Below, piece after piece: positions 1-9,698 of a stretch of DNA of 64,000 nt. The stretch lies in NCBI RefSeq assembly GCF_003382365.1, contig NZ_QTSU01000003.1:558001-622000 (forward strand), written 5' to 3'. Within the stretch, counting starts at the first letter, position 1. Every line of letters starts with the position of its first letter. A model generated the notes under the pieces. That model saw only the letters and a program-made list of their open reading frames with translations. It ran no database searches and had not been told where the DNA came from. The position numbers were made by a program, and so were the translations under genes. Source of the DNA: Lysobacter silvisoli. GTDB taxonomy: Bacteria; Pseudomonadota; Gammaproteobacteria; Xanthomonadales; Xanthomonadaceae.

Positions 1-2
1 AC

Positions 3-3000
3 GACGGCCGCATGGTGATCTTCGTCGCCGAAAGCGAGGAGGCCACCCGCGTCCACCCCATGCAGGTGTGGAACACGCCGTTCTCCAGCGACGAATACGC
101 CGCCACCAAGCCCGCCGGCAACAGCTTCATGGGCCGCATCGGCAACGCCGAGCTGGTGCGCGGCGTGTCCGACCTGCTCAGCCTGTGCCGCGAGATCGAC
201 GCCACCGAGGTCTCGGCCCAGCGCTATGCGTTGCTGAGCCAGAACACCCGCCGCCTGTTCGACATCCATCACTGGCTGGGCGACAGCCATGCCGGCGATG
301 CCGCCACGGTGCTGCGCGAGATCGCCGCCACCAGCGAGTCGGTGATCGACGAGTACGACAAGGTCGAGGGCATCCGCAGCCAATCCGACCGCGCCTTGCG
401 CGAGGCGCTGAGCCGGCACCAGGGCCTGCTCGCGACCCTGCTGCCCGATAGCTGGCAGACCGTGCAGGAACACGTGGAGGCGCTCAACGGCCTGTCCGCG
501 CTGCGCGGCCACCTGCTGACCATCCGCGACTACCGCTACATCGACGTGGCCGCCATCGACGCGATGGAGGCCGAGTTGCTGGCCGCGCACGAACGCATCG
601 GCGCGGCCACCGGCGCGTTCCTGGCCGGCGACAAGGCCCTGCTGCCCTACGGCGAGCGCCTGCAGGCGCTGGACGCGCAGGCACAGCAGGCCGCCAGCGT
701 GGCCCAGCTGGCCGAGCCGGTGGCGCAGATGCAGGCCATGTCGGCCGACCTGGACATGCTGTCGCAGCTGATGGCCACGCTGCGGGTGGACGACGCGACC
801 CAGCGCACCCGGATCGTCGAAGCGATCTCGGCGATCTACGCCCGCCTTAACCAGGCCAAGGCGCGCGCCGAGCAGCGGCGCAAGGGCCTGGGCTCGGCCG
901 AGACCGTGGCCCAGTTCGGCGCCCAGTTCACTTTGTTCGGCCAGGGCGTGGCCAGCGCCTTGGCGCTGGCGCGCGATCCGGAGCAGTGCGACGAGCAGCT
1001 CTCGCGGCTGATGGTGCAGCTGGAGGAACTGGAGAGCCAGTTCGGCGAGCACGAGGACTTCCTCAACGACATCCTGGCCAAGCGCGAGGAATTGCTCGAG
1101 GCCTTCGAGACCCACAAGCAGGCGCTGCTGGACGAGCGCCAGCGCAAGGCGCAGTCGGTGATGGACGCGGCCGCGCGCATCCTGGAAGGCCTGGGCCGGC
1201 GCACCGCGCGCTTCGCCAGCGCCGACGAACTCAACGCCTTCTTCGCCGGCGACCCGCTGATCCTCAAGCTGCGCGAATTGGCCGAACGGCTGCGCACGCT
1301 CAAGGACAGCGTCAAGGCCGACGACGTCGAGGCCCGGCTCAAGGGCGCGCGCGACCAGGCGGTGCGCGCGCTGCGCGACCGCAGCGACCTGTTCGAGGCC
1401 GGCGGCGAAGTGATCAAGCTCGGCCCGCGCCACCGCTTCAGCGTCAACACCCAGGAACTGGACCTGACCCTGTTGCCGCGCGAGGACGGCCTGAACCTGC
1501 ACCTGACCGGCACCGACTTCCTCGAGCCGCTGCGCAGCGAGGCGCTGGATGCGCTGCGCGACTACTGGCAGGTGAGCCTGGATTCGGAATCGCCCACGCT
1601 GTACCGCGGCGAGTACCTGGCCGGCCTGGTGCTGGACGCGGCCGCCGCCGGCCGCGACGGCCTGAGCATGGACGCGCTGCGCCAGCAGCTGGCCCAGCCC
1701 GAGGCGCTGGCGCGCAGCGTGCGCGATTTCGCAGCGCCGCGTTACCGCGAGGGCTACGAGAAGGGCATCCACGACCACGACGCCGCGCGCATCCTGGCCG
1801 CGTTGATCCCGCTGGCCGACAGCGCCGGCAGCCTGGCCTACGCCGCCGACGCGCGCGCCTTCGCCATCCTGTACTGGGCCCAGGCCGGCACCGGCGAGGA
1901 CGCCGTGCGCTGGCCCGACCGCGCACGCAGCGCGCGCGACATCCAGCGCCTGTTCGGCAGCGACGCCGGCCTGCTCGCGCTGCGCGCGGAAGTGGCCGCG
2001 GCCATGGCCGCTTTCGCCCAGACCCAACCGCTGGGCCTGGACCCGGCCGAGCACGCGCACGCCGCCGAATACCTGGTGGCCGAGTTGTCGGCCGAGCATC
2101 CGCAGTTCGTGTTCAGCCGCTATGCCCAGCAGCTGGTCAAGGCGCTGCGCGAACGCCTGAGCGCGGCGCACCTGTGGGACGGCTTCGAGCAGACCCTGCG
2201 CCGCCTGGGCGATCGCCTGGACGCGCGCTGGTCGTTGACGCTGAACTGGATGGACGCGCTGTGCCGCGACCCGGCCCAGGCCGCGCTCGCCGGCTACGCG
2301 CGCGAGGCCGTGGCCTTGCTATTGCTGGACGAGCGCGTGCCGCACAAGGTCAGCGAAGTCGAGCTGCGCGCGAGCGTGGACGGCTTGCTGGGCGAGCACC
2401 CGCGCATCGCCCAGCAGCGCCTGGAACTGGGCGTGGACGATTACTACGCGCGGCTGCGCGCGCACCGCGAACGCTTCCTGCCCGGCGTGCAGCGCTACCA
2501 GGCGCTGCGCCAGGAAACCCTGCAGCGCGAGCGCGACAGCCTGCGCCTGGCCGAGTTCAAGGCGCGGCCGCTGAGTTCGTTCGTGCGCAACAAGCTCATC
2601 AACGACGTCTACCTGTCGGTGATCGGCGACAACCTGGCCAAGCAGATGGGCACGGTCGGCGAGGGCAAGCGCAGCGACCTCATGGGCCTGCTGATGATGA
2701 TCTCGCCGCCGGGCTACGGCAAAACCACGCTGATGGAATACGTGGCCCACCGCCTGGGCCTGATCTTCATGAAGATCAACGGTCCGGCCCTGGGCCACGA
2801 AGTGCGCTCGCTGGATCCGGCGCGCGCGCCCGACGCCACTTCGCGCCAGGAGCTGGAGAAGCTCAACCTGGCCCTGGAGATGGGCAACAACGTGATGCTG
2901 TACGTGGACGACATCCAGCACACGCATCCGGAGTTCCTGCAGAAATTCATCTCGCTGTGCGACGGCACCCGCCGCATCGAGGGCGTGTGGAAGGGCCGCA

Positions 3001-4124
3001 CCAAGACCTACGACCTGCGCGGCAAGAAGTTCTGCGTGGTCATGGCCGGCAACCCGTACACCGAGTCCGGCGAGGTGTTCAAGATTCCGGACATGCTGGC
3101 CAACCGCGCCGACATCTACAACCTGGGCGACGTGCTCGGCGGCATGGAGGACGCGTTCAAGCTCAGCTACCTGGAAAACTCGCTGACCTCCAACCCGGTG
3201 CTGGCGCCGCTGGCCACGCGCGATCTGGCCGACCTGTACCGCTTCGTCGACAAGGCGGCCGGCCGCCCGTTCTCGGCCAACGAACTCAGCCACGCCTACG
3301 GCGCGGCCGAGGTCAACGAGATCGTCGCCACCCTGGAGCGGCTGATGCGCGTGCGCGAGGTCGTGTACCGGGTCAACCAGCAGTACATCGCCAGCGCCGC
3401 GCAGGCCGCGCAGTACCGGGTGGAGCCGGCGTTCAAGCTGCAGGGCAGCTACCGCAACATGAACAAGCTGGCCGAGAAGATCTCGCCGGTGATGAACGAG
3501 GCCGAACTGCAGCAGCTGATCGCCGACCACTACCTGGGCGAGGCGCAGCTGCTGACCGCCGGCGCCGAGGAGAACCTGCTCAAGCTGGGCGAGCTGCGCG
3601 GCACCCTGGACGCGGCGCAGACCGAACGCTGGGCGCAGATCAAGCGCGACTTCCTGCGCAACAAGGCCATGGGCGCGTCCGATGCCGACGTCGGCGGCCG
3701 CGTGGTCGCGCAGCTGGCCGACCTGGTCGAAGGCGTGCGCGCGCTGGATGCACCGCGTGAGGCGCCCGCTGAGCCGCCCGCGCCGCCGGCCGCAGCGCCG
3801 TGGCCGCAGATCCTGGCGTTGCTGGAACGCGCCGCGGCCGCGCAACGCGCGCCTGCGCCTGCGCCCGAGCGCGATCCGCAAGCCCTGCTCGACGGCCTGC
3901 GTGCGGCCTTGGAGGCCGCGCTGCAGCCGCTGATCGGGCGCCTGGGCGACGGCGCCGAACAGCAGGCGCAGTTGCAGCAACGCCTGGTCGAGGCGATCGC
4001 CCACCTGGGCGAACGCGGCGAGGTCGCGACCGTGCATGCGCAGCACGCCACCGAGCAGCAGCTGCAACTGCAGCGCGCGCTGTCGGACTTCGCCGAACGC
4101 CTCAACGAACGCACCCGCCGCTGA
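3..4124 (+). CDS. AAA+ ATPase, DUF3686 / 'DNA repair ATPase' type, 5'-truncated
   Basis: The frame is open to the window edge, so the N-terminus is missing; the first in-frame ATG (base 12) is probably internal. Counting from that Met, 1370 residues are visible. Residues 1-600 are mostly helical, Leu/Glu/Arg-rich and probably coiled coil. An AAA+ core follows: Walker A PPGYGKTT at 899-906 and Walker B VMLYVDD at 961-967, then a NADIYNLGD segment typical of the DUF3686 family. A Pro/Ala linker near 1240-1260 leads to a Gln-rich C-terminal helix. Family members are annotated as ATPases involved in DNA repair, but I know of no firm biochemical role. It ends 7 bases before the phospholipase D-like gene, so the two are likely co-transcribed. 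The family call is good; the function is inference. Confidence 0.85.
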   Translation, partial: DGRMVIFVAESEEATRVHPMQVWNTPFSSDEYAATKPAGNSFMGRIGNAELVRGVSDLLSLCREIDATEVSAQRYALLSQNTRRLFDIHHWLGDSHAGDAATVLREIAATSESVIDEYDKVEGIRSQSDRALREALSRHQGLLATLLPDSWQTVQEHVEALNGLSALRGHLLTIRDYRYIDVAAIDAMEAELLAAHERIGAATGAFLAGDKALLPYGERLQALDAQAQQAASVAQLAEPVAQMQAMSADLDMLSQLMATLRVDDATQRTRIVEAISAIYARLNQAKARAEQRRKGLGSAETVAQFGAQFTLFGQGVASALALARDPEQCDEQLSRLMVQLEELESQFGEHEDFLNDILAKREELLEAFETHKQALLDERQRKAQSVMDAAARILEGLGRRTARFASADELNAFFAGDPLILKLRELAERLRTLKDSVKADDVEARLKGARDQAVRALRDRSDLFEAGGEVIKLGPRHRFSVNTQELDLTLLPREDGLNLHLTGTDFLEPLRSEALDALRDYWQVSLDSESPTLYRGEYLAGLVLDAAAAGRDGLSMDALRQQLAQPEALARSVRDFAAPRYREGYEKGIHDHDAARILAALIPLADSAGSLAYAADARAFAILYWAQAGTGEDAVRWPDRARSARDIQRLFGSDAGLLALRAEVAAAMAAFAQTQPLGLDPAEHAHAAEYLVAELSAEHPQFVFSRYAQQLVKALRERLSAAHLWDGFEQTLRRLGDRLDARWSLTLNWMDALCRDPAQAALAGYAREAVALLLLDERVPHKVSEVELRASVDGLLGEHPRIAQQRLELGVDDYYARLRAHRERFLPGVQRYQALRQETLQRERDSLRLAEFKARPLSSFVRNKLINDVYLSVIGDNLAKQMGTVGEGKRSDLMGLLMMISPPGYGKTTLMEYVAHRLGLIFMKINGPALGHEVRSLDPARAPDATSRQELEKLNLALEMGNNVMLYVDDIQHTHPEFLQKFISLCDGTRRIEGVWKGRTKTYDLRGKKFCVVMAGNPYTESGEVFKIPDMLANRADIYNLGDVLGGMEDAFKLSYLENSLTSNPVLAPLATRDLADLYRFVDKAAGRPFSANELSHAYGAAEVNEIVATLERLMRVREVVYRVNQQYIASAAQAAQYRVEPAFKLQGSYRNMNKLAEKISPVMNEAELQQLIADHYLGEAQLLTAGAEENLLKLGELRGTLDAAQTERWAQIKRDFLRNKAMGASDADVGGRVVAQLADLVEGVRALDAPREAPAEPPAPPAAAPWPQILALLERAAAAQRAPAPAPERDPQALLDGLRAALEAALQPLIGRLGDGAEQQAQLQQRLVEAIAHLGERGEVATVHAQHATEQQLQLQRALSDFAERLNERTRR

Positions 4125-4131
4125 GGCCGCC

Positions 4132-4851
4132 ATGAGCATCGGTATCGATTACGCGCAACTCGACCGCACCCTGCGCGAAAGCGCGGCCGACCGGCGCCTG
4201 GACAACGACGAGAAGTTCGAGCTGCGCGAACTGGGCGCGCGCCTGGACCCGGACCGGGTGCGCTACCTGCGCAATCGCGCCTTCGACATGGCGCGCGAAC
4301 TGCTGGGCGAGCGCCCGGAGCAGTCGCTGGATGCGCTGCGCTGGCTGGAGCAGGTGGTCAAGACCCTGGACGTGGTCGGCGCGGTGCCGACGGTGGAATC
4401 CAGCGCCCACTTCACCCCCGGCGACGACTGCCTGCGCGCCCTGCGCGGACTGTGCGCCAGCGCCAAGCGCAGCGCCGACATCTGCGTCTACACCGTTTCC
4501 GACGACCGCCTGACCGAGGCCATCCTGGCCTGCCACCGCCGCGGCGTGGCGGTGCGCGTGCTCACCGACAACGACAAGCGCCACGACGACGGCAGCGACA
4601 TCGAGCACCTGCGCGCGCAGGGCGTGGCCGTGCGCATCGACGACAGCCCCTTCCACATGCACCACAAGTTCGCCCTGTTCGACGGCCGCATCCTGGCCAA
4701 CGGCAGCTTCAACTGGACCCGCAGCGCCAGCACCAGCAACGAAGAGAACCTGGTGATCACCGACGATCCGCGCCTGGCGCGCAGCTTTGCCGGGCAGTTC
4801 CAGGCGCTGTGGGACAAGTTCGCGCCGGGGACGCAGGTGCCGGGGTATTAG
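4132..4851 (+). CDS. Phospholipase D-like (single HKD) protein, Nuc/PLD6 type
   Basis: 239 residues from ATG 4132. The N-terminal ~75 residues are helical and charged, somewhat TerB-like. The C-terminal ~150 residues are a PLD domain with one HKD motif, H177-x-K179-x4-D184, followed by NGSFNWTRSAS, which matches the GSxNx(T) signature of Nuc-type phosphodiesterases. One HKD per chain implies a dimeric active site acting on a phosphodiester, either nucleic acid or phospholipid; the sequence does not decide which. There is no signal peptide, so it is probably cytosolic. It starts 7 bases after the AAA+ gene, which suggests a functional ATPase-nuclease pair. The upstream in-frame ATG at 4036 lies inside the ATPase gene and was not chosen. 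Confidence 0.85.
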   Translation: MSIGIDYAQLDRTLRESAADRRLDNDEKFELRELGARLDPDRVRYLRNRAFDMARELLGERPEQSLDALRWLEQVVKTLDVVGAVPTVESSAHFTPGDDCLRALRGLCASAKRSADICVYTVSDDRLTEAILACHRRGVAVRVLTDNDKRHDDGSDIEHLRAQGVAVRIDDSPFHMHHKFALFDGRILANGSFNWTRSASTSNEENLVITDDPRLARSFAGQFQALWDKFAPGTQVPGY

Positions 4852-4863
4852 GGGCTCAGGGGC

Positions 4864-5040
4864 AAGAGCATTCGCGCATTGCGCTCACCCCCTCACCCTA
4901 GCCCTCTCCCGCAAGCGGGAGAGGGAACGCATCCGACGCCGCGGGTGTTAGCCCCTCTCCCGCTCGCGGGAGAGGGAACGCATCCGACGCCGCGGGTTTA
5001 GCCCCTCTCCCGCTCGCGGGAGAGGGGTTGGGGTGAGGGC
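4864..5040 (+). repeat. REP-like GC hairpin cluster (three hairpins)
   Basis: Three copies of a CCTCTCCCG...CGGGAGAGG hairpin lie at 4902-4925, 4952-4977 and 5002-5027. The cluster is bounded by CCCTCACCC on the left and GGGTGAGGG on the right, so the whole block is also an inverted repeat. It opens with AAGAGCATTCGCGC, the same lead-in seen in the copies at 11.8, 19.8, 46.6 and (reversed) 15.8 and 55.3 kb. It fills most of the gap between the PLD gene and oleB; I see nothing else in 5041-5160. Confidence 0.9.
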
Positions 5041-5160
5041 CCGCAGGCCAACAACCTCGCGCCGCCAGCCCCAAATCCCCACACCCGCCGCAATGCGGCC
5101 GATAATGGCGCCCCCGTCCGCCCGGCCCGCGCCCCTGCGCCGGCCCCGCCCGAGCTCCCG

Positions 5161-6063
5161 ATGCCGTCGATCCGCGATCTGCCCGATTACCCGTTCCAGC
5201 CGCAGCGTTTCGAGGTCCGCCCGGGCATCTCGATGAGCTACCTCGACCAGGGCCCGCGCGACGGCGAGGTCGTGGTGATGCTGCACGGCAACCCGTCCTG
5301 GAGCTATTACTGGCGCAAGCTGGTGCTGGGCCTGCGCGACCGCTACCGCTGCATCGTGCCCGACCATGTCGGCATGGGCCTGTCGGACAAGCCCGGCGAC
5401 GATCGCTACGCCTACACCCTGCAGTCGCGCGTCGACGACGTGGAACGCCTGCTGCAATACCTGCGCATCGACGGCCCCATGACCCTGGCCGTGCACGACT
5501 GGGGCGGCGGCATCGGTTTCGGCTGGGGCCTGAAGCATTCCGAACAGATCAAGCGCCTGGTGATCACCAACACCGGCGCCTTCCCGCTGCCCTCGGCCAA
5601 GCCGCTGCCCAAGCGCCTGCGCCTGGGCCGCGATTCCCGCCTGGGCACCGGCCTGATCCGCGGCTTCAACGCCTTCGCCGGCGGCGCCGCGCGCATGGGC
5701 GTGGTCACGCCGATGCCGCGCGCGGTGCGCCGCGCCTATCTGGCGCCGTACGATTCCTGGGCCAACCGCATCGCCACCTCGCGTTTCGTCCAGGACATTC
5801 CGCTGGGCGAGGGCGACGCCGCCTGGCCGCTGGTGCAGGCCATGGGCCGCAAGCTGCCCGAGTACGCCGACCGCCCGGCCTACATCGGCTGGGGCCTGCG
5901 CGACTTCGTCTTCGATCGCCACTTCCTCCAGGGCTTCACCGACGCGCTGCCGCAGGCGCAGGTGCGCGCCTTCGAGGACGCCGGCCACTACGTGCTGGAA
6001 GACAAGGCCGACGTGCTGGTGCCTGAGATCCGCGCCTTCCTCGACGGCCACCCGATCGGCTGA
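5161..6063 (+). CDS. oleB: OleB, alpha/beta hydrolase (beta-lactone decarboxylase)
   Basis: 300 residues, haloalkane-dehalogenase-like alpha/beta hydrolase. The oxyanion segment LHGNPSWSYYWR and the nucleophile elbow AVHDWGGGIG, with Asp113 as nucleophile, are clear; the catalytic His is in DAGHYVLEDK near the C-terminus. OleB converts cis-beta-lactones to cis-olefins in long-chain olefin synthesis. It is the first gene of a tight oleB-oleC-oleD operon: 8 bases separate its stop from oleC. Sequence alone could also fit a haloalkane dehalogenase, but the context settles it. OleA, the thiolase that starts the pathway, is not in this window. Confidence 0.9.
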   Translation: MPSIRDLPDYPFQPQRFEVRPGISMSYLDQGPRDGEVVVMLHGNPSWSYYWRKLVLGLRDRYRCIVPDHVGMGLSDKPGDDRYAYTLQSRVDDVERLLQYLRIDGPMTLAVHDWGGGIGFGWGLKHSEQIKRLVITNTGAFPLPSAKPLPKRLRLGRDSRLGTGLIRGFNAFAGGAARMGVVTPMPRAVRRAYLAPYDSWANRIATSRFVQDIPLGEGDAAWPLVQAMGRKLPEYADRPAYIGWGLRDFVFDRHFLQGFTDALPQAQVRAFEDAGHYVLEDKADVLVPEIRAFLDGHPIG

Positions 6064-6071
6064 GCTCGCGC

Positions 6072-7742
6072 ATGAGTGCCGCCGCCGCCGAACCCTGCAA
6101 CATCGCCGCCGCGCTGCCGCGGCGCGCCGCGCAGGCGCCGGAGCGCGTCGCCATGCGCTGCCCCGGCAGCCGCGGGCCCGACGGCCTGCCGCGCTACGAC
6201 CAGACCCTGAGCTACGCCGAGCTGGACGCGCGCAGCGACGCCATCGCCGCGGGCCTGGCCCAGCGCGGCATCGTCCGCGGCACCCGCACCGTGGTCATGG
6301 TGCGGCCGTCGCCGGAGTTCTTCCTGCTGATGTTCGCCTTGTTCAAGGCCGGCGCGGTGCCGGTGCTGGTCGATCCCGGCATCGACAAGCGCGCGCTGCG
6401 CCAATGCCTGGACGAGGCCGCGCCGGAGGCCTTCATCGGCATCCCCTTGGCGCACATCGCGCGCGTGGTGCTGGGCTGGGCCCGATCCGCGCGCATCCGC
6501 ATCACCACCGGCGCGCGCGCCTGGCTGGCCGACGCCACCCTGGCCCAGGTCGAACGCGACGGCGCCGGTGCGGGCAGTCAGCTCGCCGACACGCGCCCGG
6601 ACGACGTGGCCGCGATCCTGTTCACCAGCGGCTCCACCGGCGTGCCCAAGGGCGTGGTCTACCGCCACCGCCATTTCGTCGCCCAGATCGCGATGATGGG
6701 CGAGGCCTTCGGCATCGCCCCCGGCGGCGTGGACCTGCCGACCTTCCCGCCGTTCGCGCTGTTCGACCCCGCGCTGGGCGTGACCTCGGTGATCCCGGAC
6801 ATGGATCCGACCCGGCCGGCGCAGGCCGATCCGCGCAAGCTGCACGACGCGATCGCGCGCTTCGGCGTGGATCAGCTGTTCGGCTCGCCCGCGCTGATGG
6901 CGGTGCTGGTGCGCCATGGCGCGCCGCTGACCGGCCTCAAGCGGGTGACCTCGGCCGGCGCGCCGGTGCCGCCGGACACCGTGGCCGCGCTGCGCGCGTT
7001 GCTGCCCGACGACGCCCAGCTGTGGACGCCCTACGGCGCCACCGAATGCCTGCCGGTGGCGGTGATCGAGGGCCGCGAACTGCAGTCCACGCGCACGGCC
7101 ACCGAATCCGGCGCGGGCACCTGCGTGGGCCGCGCGGTCGCGCCGAACGAGATCCGCATCATCGCCATCGACGACGCGCCCATCGCCGACTGGGCGCAGG
7201 CGCGCGTGCTCGCGGCCGGCGAAGTCGGCGAAATCAGCGTGGCCGGCCCCACCGCCACCGATACTTATTTCAACCGCGAAGCGGCCACGCGCGCGGCCAA
7301 GATCTGCGAGACCCTGGCCGATGGCGGGCAGCGCATCGTCCACCGCATGGGCGATCTGGGTTACTTCGACGAACAGGGCCGCCTGTGGTTCTGCGGGCGC
7401 AAGACCCACCGCGTGGAAATCGCGCAAGGCCCGCTCTACACCGAGCAGGTCGAACCGGTGTTCAACGCCCACCCGCAGGTGCGGCGCACGGCCCTGGTCG
7501 GCGTGGGTGCGCACGGCGCGCAGCGGCCGGTGCTGTGCGTGGAATTGGCGCAGGGTGTGAGCGCGCGCGAGTGGACGCGGATCGAACGCGAGCTGCGCGC
7601 GCTGGGCGCCGCGCACGCGCACACTGCGCGCATCGCCGATTTCCTGCGCCACAAGCGCTTTCCGGTGGACATCCGCCATAACGCCAAGATCGGCCGCGAG
7701 AAACTCGCGCTGTGGGCGGCCAAAGTAGGAGCGTGGGCATGA
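6072..7742 (+). CDS. oleC: OleC, beta-lactone synthetase (AMP-ligase family)
   Basis: 556 residues of the acyl-adenylate superfamily. The P-loop-like motif [11 protein letters not shown] is at residues 184-194, the A5-type motif WTPYGATE lies mid-chain and the hinge/C-lobe includes [18 protein letters not shown]. OleC uses ATP to close beta-hydroxy acids to beta-lactones, the step between OleD and OleB. Length matches the family. Its stop TGA (7740-7742) overlaps the ATG of oleD in an ATGA junction, so translation is probably coupled. Confidence 0.92.
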   Translation: MSAAAAEPCNIAAALPRRAAQAPERVAMRCPGSRGPDGLPRYDQTLSYAELDARSDAIAAGLAQRGIVRGTRTVVMVRPSPEFFLLMFALFKAGAVPVLVDPGIDKRALRQCLDEAAPEAFIGIPLAHIARVVLGWARSARIRITTGARAWLADATLAQVERDGAGAGSQLADTRPDDVAAILFTSGSTGVPKGVVYRHRHFVAQIAMMGEAFGIAPGGVDLPTFPPFALFDPALGVTSVIPDMDPTRPAQADPRKLHDAIARFGVDQLFGSPALMAVLVRHGAPLTGLKRVTSAGAPVPPDTVAALRALLPDDAQLWTPYGATECLPVAVIEGRELQSTRTATESGAGTCVGRAVAPNEIRIIAIDDAPIADWAQARVLAAGEVGEISVAGPTATDTYFNREAATRAAKICETLADGGQRIVHRMGDLGYFDEQGRLWFCGRKTHRVEIAQGPLYTEQVEPVFNAHPQVRRTALVGVGAHGAQRPVLCVELAQGVSAREWTRIERELRALGAAHAHTARIADFLRHKRFPVDIRHNAKIGREKLALWAAKVGAWA

Positions 7743-8728
7743 GGCTGTTGGTGACCGGCGGCGGTGGTTTTCTCGGCCAGGCCCTGTGCCGCGGCCTGGT
7801 CGAACGCGGCTACGAGGTGATCAGCTACAACCGCGGCCATTACCCGGCGCTGGACGCGCTGGGCGTGCGTCAGGTACAGGGAGACCTGGCCGACCGCGAC
7901 GCGCTGATCGCCGCCGCGCGCGGCTGCGAGGCGGTGTTCCACAACGCCGCCAAGGCCGGCGCCTGGGGCAGCTACGACAGCTACCACCAGGCCAACGTGG
8001 TCGGCACCGACCACGTGCTCGCCGCTTGCCGCAGCCACGGCATCGGCAAGCTGGTCTACACCTCCACGCCCAGCGTCACCCACCGCGCCACCCATCCGGT
8101 GGAAGGCGGCAGCGCCGACAGCGTGCCTTACGGCGAAGGCTTCAAGGCGCCGTACGCGACCACCAAGACCATCGCCGAAAAGGTGGTGCTGGCGGCGAAC
8201 TCGCCCGAGCTGGCGACCGTGGCATTGCGCCCGCGGCTGATCTGGGGCGTGGGCGACAACCAGCTGCTGCCGCGCCTGGTCGCGCGCGCCAAAGCCGGCC
8301 GCCTGCGCTTCGTCGGCGACGGCCACAACAAGGTCGACACCACCTACATCGACAACGCCGCGCAGGCGCATTTCGACGCCTTCGATCACCTCGCGCCCGG
8401 CGCGGCCTGCGCCGGGCGCGCCTACTTCATCAGCAACGGCGAGCCCAAGACCATGCGCGAGACCCTCAACGGCCTGCTCGCCGCGGTCGGCGCGCCGCTG
8501 GTGGAAAAAACCTTGCCGTTCGGCGCGGCCTACGCCATCGGCGCGGTCTGCGAAGGGCTGTGGCATGCGCTGCCGCTGAAAGGCGAGCCGCCGATGACGC
8601 GCTTTCTGGCTGAACAGCTGGTCACCGCGCATTGGTACGACATGGGCCCGGCGCGGCGCGATTTCGGCTATGTGCCCAAGGTGAGTTTTCACGAAGGTCT
8701 CACCCGGCTGAAGGCCGCCTGCACGTAA
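7739..8728 (+). CDS. oleD: OleD, NAD(P)H-dependent 2-alkyl-3-ketoalkanoic acid reductase
   Basis: 329 residues, short-chain dehydrogenase of the 3-beta-hydroxysteroid dehydrogenase type. The Rossmann loop GGGGFLG is at residues 7-13 and the catalytic pair Y139-xxx-K143 is in [12 protein letters not shown]. OleD reduces the beta-keto acid made by OleA. I chose ATG 7739 because TAGGAG lies at 7726-7731 and the start overlaps the oleC stop; an upstream in-frame start at 7712 would run deep into oleC. It is the last ole gene, and the operon appears to end here. Confidence 0.92.
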   Translation: MRLLVTGGGGFLGQALCRGLVERGYEVISYNRGHYPALDALGVRQVQGDLADRDALIAAARGCEAVFHNAAKAGAWGSYDSYHQANVVGTDHVLAACRSHGIGKLVYTSTPSVTHRATHPVEGGSADSVPYGEGFKAPYATTKTIAEKVVLAANSPELATVALRPRLIWGVGDNQLLPRLVARAKAGRLRFVGDGHNKVDTTYIDNAAQAHFDAFDHLAPGAACAGRAYFISNGEPKTMRETLNGLLAAVGAPLVEKTLPFGAAYAIGAVCEGLWHALPLKGEPPMTRFLAEQLVTAHWYDMGPARRDFGYVPKVSFHEGLTRLKAACT

Positions 8729-8820
8729 AACCGCATCCTCACCTCGCGGCCACCGCCCGTGGCCGAGCATCGGCGTAAGCCCACGGACCCCCGTTGCGGC
8801 GAACGCGTTAGGAGGAACCG

Positions 8821-8982
8821 ATGCTCAGCTATGCCGTGATCTTTTTCATCATCGCCATCGTCGCCGCCGTGCTCGGCTTCACCGGCATCGCCGGCGCCGC
8901 CACCAATATCGCCTGGATCCTGTTCGTCGTCTTCGTGATCCTGGCCATCATCTCGCTGCTGCGCGGCCGTCGTCCGGTCTGA
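8821..8982 (+). CDS. UPF0391/DUF1328 small membrane protein (YtjA-like)
   Basis: 53 residues: [20 protein letters not shown], a short Gly/Ala loop, then a second hydrophobic stretch [17 protein letters not shown] and a basic tail RGRRPV. Two membrane helices and this sequence pattern fit the DUF1328 family. The ribosome site AGGAGG at 8810-8815 is 5 bases from the ATG and is one of the strongest in the window. Function is unknown; family members are often stress-induced. It stands alone between oleD and ubiJ, followed by a strong GC hairpin. Confidence 0.88.
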   Translation: MLSYAVIFFIIAIVAAVLGFTGIAGAATNIAWILFVVFVILAIISLLRGRRPV

Positions 8983-8987
8983 CGCAA

Positions 8988-9015
8988 GCCGCCGGCCCCT
9001 TCGCGGGCCGGCGGC
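8988..9015 (+). terminator. Hairpin, terminator-like
   Basis: Perfect 11-base stem GCCGCCGGCCC / GGGCCGGCGGC with a 6-base loop, six bases after the stop of the DUF1328 gene. There is no T-run, so it may work as a weak or Rho-assisted terminator. Confidence 0.5.
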
Positions 9016-9044
9016 CGCGGCGGGCGCGGGGCTACAATGACGGC

Positions 9045-9698
9045 ATGACCCCCTCTGCCGACGCCCTGTTCCCGTTCTCGCTCAAGGTCATGGCCGGCGG
9101 CGCGCTGGAAGGCGCGCTCAACCGCGCCCTGGCCCTGGACCCCGATACCCAACAGGCCCTGCGCACGCTGGACGGGCGCCGTCTGGCCCTGCACCTGGCC
9201 GCGCCGCCGCTGGCGCTGCAGATACGGGTGGACGGCGAGCAGCTGCGGGTGGGGCCGGTGGAGCCCGGCGAGGAGCCGGACCTGTCGGTGCGCAGCACCC
9301 TGGCCGGGCTGGTCTCGCAGCTCCCGTTCCTGCGCAACGAGGACGCGCCGCCGGTAGGCAAGCTGCGCATCGAGGGCGACGCCGACCTGGCCCGGCGCCT
9401 GCAACGCCTGGCCGAGCGCTTCGATCCCGATTGGCAGCGGCCCTTCACCGGCGTGTTCGGCGACATCCTCGGCGTGCAGATCGCCAACGGCCTGGCCGGC
9501 GGCCTGCGTCACGCACGCGGTGCGGCCGGCGCCTTTGCCCAGAACGCGGCCGAATTCGTCACCGAGGAATCGCGCGACGTGGTCGCGCGAGACGAGCTCA
9601 ACGCCTTCCACGACGACGTGGATGCCTTGCGCGACGACGTCGAGCGCGCGGCCGCGCGGGTGGCGCGCCTGCGCGCGCGCGCCGGGAGCGGCGCATGA
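9045..9698 (+). CDS. ubiJ: UbiJ, ubiquinone biosynthesis accessory factor (SCP2 domain)
   Basis: 217 residues. Residues ~10-110 form an SCP2-like lipid-binding domain (start [20 protein letters not shown], then [19 protein letters not shown]). The C-terminal ~50 residues are a charged helix ([20 protein letters not shown]) typical of UbiJ. UbiJ binds polyprenyl intermediates in the soluble Ubi complex. The stop overlaps the ubiB start in an ATGA junction (9695-9698), the conserved ubiJ-ubiB arrangement, although ubiE is not next door. Confidence 0.9.
   Translation: MTPSADALFPFSLKVMAGGALEGALNRALALDPDTQQALRTLDGRRLALHLAAPPLALQIRVDGEQLRVGPVEPGEEPDLSVRSTLAGLVSQLPFLRNEDAPPVGKLRIEGDADLARRLQRLAERFDPDWQRPFTGVFGDILGVQIANGLAGGLRHARGAAGAFAQNAAEFVTEESRDVVARDELNAFHDDVDALRDDVERAAARVARLRARAGSGA

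Noticed and set aside
2319-4139. 606-residue open frame on the minus strand opposite the AAA+ gene
   Set aside because: Its composition is the His/Gln/Arg/Val-rich pattern produced by GC-rich codon bias on the opposite strand; the plus strand carries clear Walker motifs.
5161-6063. OleB annotated as haloalkane dehalogenase
   Set aside because: The fold and Asp nucleophile would fit, but the oleC-oleD context makes the beta-lactone role far more likely.
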